DNA from: Akkermansiaceae bacterium UBA6138
GTDB lineage: Bacteria; Verrucomicrobiota; Verrucomicrobiia; Verrucomicrobiales; DEV007
DNA: 64,000 bases
NCBI GenBank assembly: GCA_002422425.1
Contig: DIVG01000076.1
Span: forward strand, 28,544 to 92,543
Reading direction: 5' to 3'
In this document: piece after piece, positions 61,175 through 64,000 of the stretch
Numbering within the stretch: the stretch's first letter is position 1
How the letters are laid out: the number at the start of each line of letters is the position of its first letter
Translations under genes and position numbers: made by a program
Notes under the pieces: generated by a model
Told to the model about the DNA's origin: nothing
The model's database searches: none
Seen by the model: the letters and a program-made list of their open reading frames with translations, nothing else

Positions 61175-62322
61175 TGCGCGATCCGGAAAATGAGTTGCGC
61201 GTCCTTGAGGCGGCCCGACTGCGACGCCACCTGCGCCCGATCAAGTCACCTCAGGGAGCACACGTCGATCTTGGCGGAGAATCTCCCTGCCTGAACTTTT
61301 CGTCAAACGACTACCTCGGCCTCGCCGGCGACGCGACGCTCAAGGAAGCCTATCAAACCCACATAGGCCGCTACGGAGTCGGCTCGGGGGCCTCACGTCT
61401 CATCTGCGGGACGATGGACGTGCACCTCGAACTTGAGGAAAAAATTGCCGCGTTGAAAGGAACCGAAGCGGGGCTGACCTTCAGTTCCGGCTTTGCCGCC
61501 GCGACAGGCGGCCTGCCGGCGCTGTGCGGCAAAGGCGACGTTCTCATCCTCGACAAGCTCTGCCATGCGTCGCTTATCGACGGCGCCCGACTAAGCGGCG
61601 CGACAATACGGGTTTTTCCCCACAACGACCTCGACCGCCTCGAGCGCCATCTCCAGTGGGCGACGAAGCAGGTAGGCAGAGACGGCCGCGTCGTCGTCGT
61701 GACGGAGTCGGTCTTCAGCATGGACGGTGACCTCGCTCCGCTCGCGGAGATCGCGACGCTGAAGGAGAAATACGGGGCGCTCCTGCTCGTGGACGAGGCG
61801 CATGCCTTCGGTGTGCTCGGGCCCCAGGGGCGCGGGCTGGCGGCCGCGCTCGGGATGGAGTCGCACGTCGATCTCCAAATGGGCACCTTCAGCAAGGCCG
61901 TCGGTCTCTCGGGCGGCTACCTCTGCGGCAGCCGCACCATGGTGGACCTGCTCATCAACCGCGCCCGCAGCTTCATTTACTCGACGGCCCCCTCCCCCGC
62001 CCTCGCTGCGACGGTGCGGGATTCCCTCGACCTCGTCTGCGGGGCGCGCGGCGAGACCTTGCGTTCGGAACTGCTGGTCAATCGGAATACCTTCGCCCCC
62101 GACACGACGAGCGCAATCGTGCCCGTCATCATCGGGGAAAACAAGGCCGCCCTGGCCGCCTCGGAGGAACTGCTCGATCGCGGCTTTCTCGTCCCGGCGA
62201 TTCGCTACCCGACCGTTCCGAAGGGTTCGGCGCGCCTCCGCGTGACCCTCTCGGCGGCCCATCGCCCCGACGACATCCTCTCCCTGAAAAGCGCACTCGC
62301 CGCGAGGCGGGATTGTTGCTAA
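61174..62322 (+). CDS. bioF: 8-amino-7-oxononanoate synthase-like PLP enzyme
   Basis: 382 residues from ATG 61174 (GTG 61171 is the alternative; the preceding stop overlaps). Alpha-oxoamine synthase: LNFSSNDYLGLAGD (about 36-49), YGVGSGASRLICGTMDVHLELEEKIA, DKLCHASLIDGARLSGA, VTESVFSMDGDLAPL, LLVDEAHAFGVLGPQGRG with the PLP Asp and His, and TFSKAVGLSGGYLCG with the PLP Lys (about 235). The F-S-M-D-G-D-x-A-P-L and short N terminus fit BioF (pimeloyl-CoA + alanine to KAPA in biotin synthesis) better than Kbl, but no other bio gene is nearby, so a related oxoamine synthase is possible. Confidence 0.87.
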   Translation: MRDPENELRVLEAARLRRHLRPIKSPQGAHVDLGGESPCLNFSSNDYLGLAGDATLKEAYQTHIGRYGVGSGASRLICGTMDVHLELEEKIAALKGTEAGLTFSSGFAAATGGLPALCGKGDVLILDKLCHASLIDGARLSGATIRVFPHNDLDRLERHLQWATKQVGRDGRVVVVTESVFSMDGDLAPLAEIATLKEKYGALLLVDEAHAFGVLGPQGRGLAAALGMESHVDLQMGTFSKAVGLSGGYLCGSRTMVDLLINRARSFIYSTAPSPALAATVRDSLDLVCGARGETLRSELLVNRNTFAPDTTSAIVPVIIGENKAALAASEELLDRGFLVPAIRYPTVPKGSARLRVTLSAAHRPDDILSLKSALAARRDCC

Positions 62323-62335
62323 GTTCGGCCTCATT

Positions 62336-63214
62336 ATGAAAAATCCCCTGACTGCTCTCGCCTGCACCCTCCTCTCGATGCACCCCCTTGCCAACGCCGC
62401 TCCCCTCGAGCCCATCCCTCTCTGGCCCTCGGGAGTCCCCGGCGAAGCCGACTTGAAACTCCCCGCCGAGTCTATCGAACTGAAGGGCGAGTATGAGATC
62501 GAGATCATGTCGAACGTGAGCCGGCCCACCCTGACCATGTTCCCGGCGGCGCAGCCGAACGGCGCGGCCGTACTCGTCCTTCCGGGCGGAGGCTATAACA
62601 TTCTCGCCTACTCGCACGAGGGCACCGAAGTCTGCGAATGGCTCAACTCGCTCGGGATCACCGCCGGTCTGCTGAAATACCGGGTTCCCCGCCGTGAAAA
62701 TCTTGAGAAACACGAGGCCCCGCTCCAGGACGTGCAGCGCGCTATCGGCATGATGCGCACCCGCGCCGAAGAGTGGAAAATCGCGTCGGACCGCATCGGC
62801 ATCCTCGGCTTTTCCGCCGGAGGCCACCTCGCCGCAATGGGCCTGACCTCGGACGGGACGCGCAGCTACGAGGCCGACCCTAAGTTCGACGCGGTTAACG
62901 GCGTCCCGAACTTCGCCGTGCTCGTCTACCCCGCCTACCTCACCGACGAAAAGGATCCCGACAAACTCTCACCCGAAGTCGTCGTCACCGAAAAAACCGG
63001 CCCGACCTTCCTTGTCGTCGCGCACGATGACTCCAAATTCGTCGAAGGCAGCGCCCGCTTTTATATCGAGATGAAACGCAAAGAACGCCCCTGCGAACTC
63101 CACATCTTCGCCAAAGGCGGTCACGGATTCGGGTTCAAGAATACGAAGGAAGAGATTCAGCAATGGCCCGCGCTGGCGGCAAAGTGGATGGAGACGATGG
63201 GAATCTTAGAGTGA
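62336..63214 (+). CDS. secreted alpha/beta hydrolase (esterase/acetylxylan-esterase-like)
   Basis: 292 residues with signal peptide MKNPLTALACTLLSMHPLANA. Start of mature chain IPLWPSGVPGE and AVLVLPGGGYNILAYSHEG (oxyanion Gly-Gly-Gly about 83) are typical of BD-FAE-like/endo-xylanase-associated esterases. Triad: Ser in GILGFSAGGHLAAM (about 163), Asp in FLVVAHDDSKFVEG (about 226) and His in FAKGGHGFGF (about 264). Predicted to remove acyl groups from plant or algal glycans in the envelope. Follows bioF by 13 bp on the same strand. The following 142 bp (63215-63356) hold no gene. Confidence 0.88.
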   Translation: MKNPLTALACTLLSMHPLANAAPLEPIPLWPSGVPGEADLKLPAESIELKGEYEIEIMSNVSRPTLTMFPAAQPNGAAVLVLPGGGYNILAYSHEGTEVCEWLNSLGITAGLLKYRVPRRENLEKHEAPLQDVQRAIGMMRTRAEEWKIASDRIGILGFSAGGHLAAMGLTSDGTRSYEADPKFDAVNGVPNFAVLVYPAYLTDEKDPDKLSPEVVVTEKTGPTFLVVAHDDSKFVEGSARFYIEMKRKERPCELHIFAKGGHGFGFKNTKEEIQQWPALAAKWMETMGILE

Positions 63215-63356
63215 CCTTGGGGGCTTTAGCGTGAGGTTCAGCCCCTCCGTTGACGGATCAAAAGCGTTGATGTTAAGGGACCCGCACCCTCATGGTCTAC
63301 GAAACCGGAGGGGGCATTCAGGGGAAATTGCGTCCCGCCAACCTTTCCCCCACGCC

Positions 63357-64000
63357 TCACACCGTCGCCTCAACCAGACCGGCAAAGCGAAGATGCAGTT
63401 CCTCGGCGGTGTCGCGGTAGATGACTTTGCCGTCTCTAAAGGCGCGGTCCTCCAGTTCGGCTCGACGTTTAGCGGAAAGCTTGATAAGCGCGCGGGCGGC
63501 TTTTTCAGAGATCCTGTAGTCAGACCCGTCTCCGATCGCAGACTCGAAAACGGCGAGATCATGGTGATCGCCGAGACACGAGGCCAGTTCGCCGGTGGCT
63601 GCGGCCCATTCGCCCGACGTGCCCGGATCGAGCAAACTCAGGAGGGTGAGGTGGTAGGAGAGGTATTTGGCCCGCTTCCGCCAATCGTGGCACTCTTCGG
63701 GATCACGGGAGGCGCGGGCCTTTTGGAAGTCTTTGAACCCGAGGCGGTAATTGGACACGATCGCGCTGAAGACTTCGTCGTAAGTGACCTGATCCCAGTT
63801 CCATCGCTCGATAATGCTACCGGCCTCGCGGAAATCGGCGATGGCTTCAGCGATTTTGAGCGGCAGCGATTCGTCCCTAAGCAACGCGGCATGCCGGGAC
63901 TCAAGAATGGCACGAACCGTCGCGAAGGCCTTTTCAGATTCGCTCCCGAAATGGACCGAAACCTTGTCGCAGGTGTGCTGCAGGACGAGGGCATCGCGCG
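63357..64000 (-). CDS. CHAD-domain protein (5' part outside window)
   Basis: About 214 codons visible; it continues beyond the right edge. The visible chain is all-helical with the CHAD pattern: RDALVLQHTCDKV and VRAILESRHAALLRDE near the edge, then DPEECHDWRKRAKYLSYHLTLL (H-x-x-R-K-x-x-K-x-L) and LGDHHDLAVFE, both characteristic. CHAD domains bind polyphosphate through these basic residues and are often attached to granules or fused to CYTH/ttm phosphatases; an N-terminal CYTH domain could lie outside. A TTG at 63884 looks like a start only because the frame is cut. Confidence 0.85.
   Translation of the reverse strand, partial: RDALVLQHTCDKVSVHFGSESEKAFATVRAILESRHAALLRDESLPLKIAEAIADFREAGSIIERWNWDQVTYDEVFSAIVSNYRLGFKDFQKARASRDPEECHDWRKRAKYLSYHLTLLSLLDPGTSGEWAAATGELASCLGDHHDLAVFESAIGDGSDYRISEKAARALIKLSAKRRAELEDRAFRDGKVIYRDTAEELHLRFAGLVEATV

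Overview
GC-rich chromosomal window, almost certainly from a member of the Verrucomicrobiota (PVC superphylum). The main reasons are the families characteristic of that group: PVC-type dehydrogenase/haem proteins, a DUF1549/DUF1553 planctomycete-type cytochrome with its DUF1501 partner, a DUF1552 protein, DUF1080 hydrolase, CehA/McbA-type PHP proteins, eukaryotic-type glutamine synthetase II, and many secreted proteins with signal or twin-arginine leaders. Genus cannot be fixed from the sequence alone. No phage, IS element, CRISPR array or plasmid functions were seen; the only mobile-type cargo is a vapBC toxin-antitoxin pair.

Layout. 1-8.0 kb: edge-truncated PVC dehydrogenase, baeRF-type protein, HI0933-like flavoprotein, small TPR membrane protein, glutamine synthetase II (with a close match to a sigma-54 promoter), polyprenyl diphosphate synthase, tatA and a secreted EEP-fold phosphatase/nuclease. 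8-17.3 kb: membrane Ser/Thr kinase with an outer lectin-like domain, ROK fructokinase, DUF1552 protein, dihaem cytochrome c, coiled-coil protein, CehA-like PHP hydrolase, DUF1080 hydrolase. 17.6-25.8 kb (minus): the information-processing run nusA-infB-rbfA-nrnA, followed by a double-ClpP NfeD protease and a His-rich lipoprotein. 26-34 kb: HAD hydrolase, tRNA-Lys, L,D-transpeptidase with an internal duplication, DapA-like aldolase, RraA-like aldolase, MlrC peptidase coupled to a lactonase, second PHP protein.

34-41.9 kb (minus): menaquinone biosynthesis menF-menD-menH ... menB-menA-menC-menE, the whole classical route from chorismate to demethylmenaquinone except the thioesterase and menG. 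A vapBC pair on the opposite strand interrupts it between menH and menB. The palindrome in front of vapB carries promoter-like boxes facing both ways. The polyprenyl synthase at 5.6-6.6 kb could supply the side chain.

42-50 kb (plus): secreted hypothetical protein, planctomycete-type cytochrome, two DUF1501 proteins, argA, then a small array of palindromic repeats. 50-56.6 kb: a divergent pair made of a fused small-kinase/PP2C-phosphatase protein and a 1674-residue secreted protein that joins a ceramidase-like domain, a lectin-like domain, a PVC dehydrogenase, HEAT-like repeats and cytochrome c. 56.8-64 kb: coaD, a small lipoprotein, avtA, and a tight plus-strand run thiD - inactive-looking S41 protease - bioF - alpha/beta hydrolase, ending in an edge-truncated CHAD protein.

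The observations I rate highest are the vapBC insertion in the men operon with its shared leaderless/bidirectional promoter, the kinase-PP2C fusion, the giant ceramidase-dehydrogenase-cytochrome fusion, the sigma-54 promoter of glnA, a factor-independent terminator lying inside the signal-peptide codons of the gene after tatA, and three secreted proteins containing degenerate catalytic domains.
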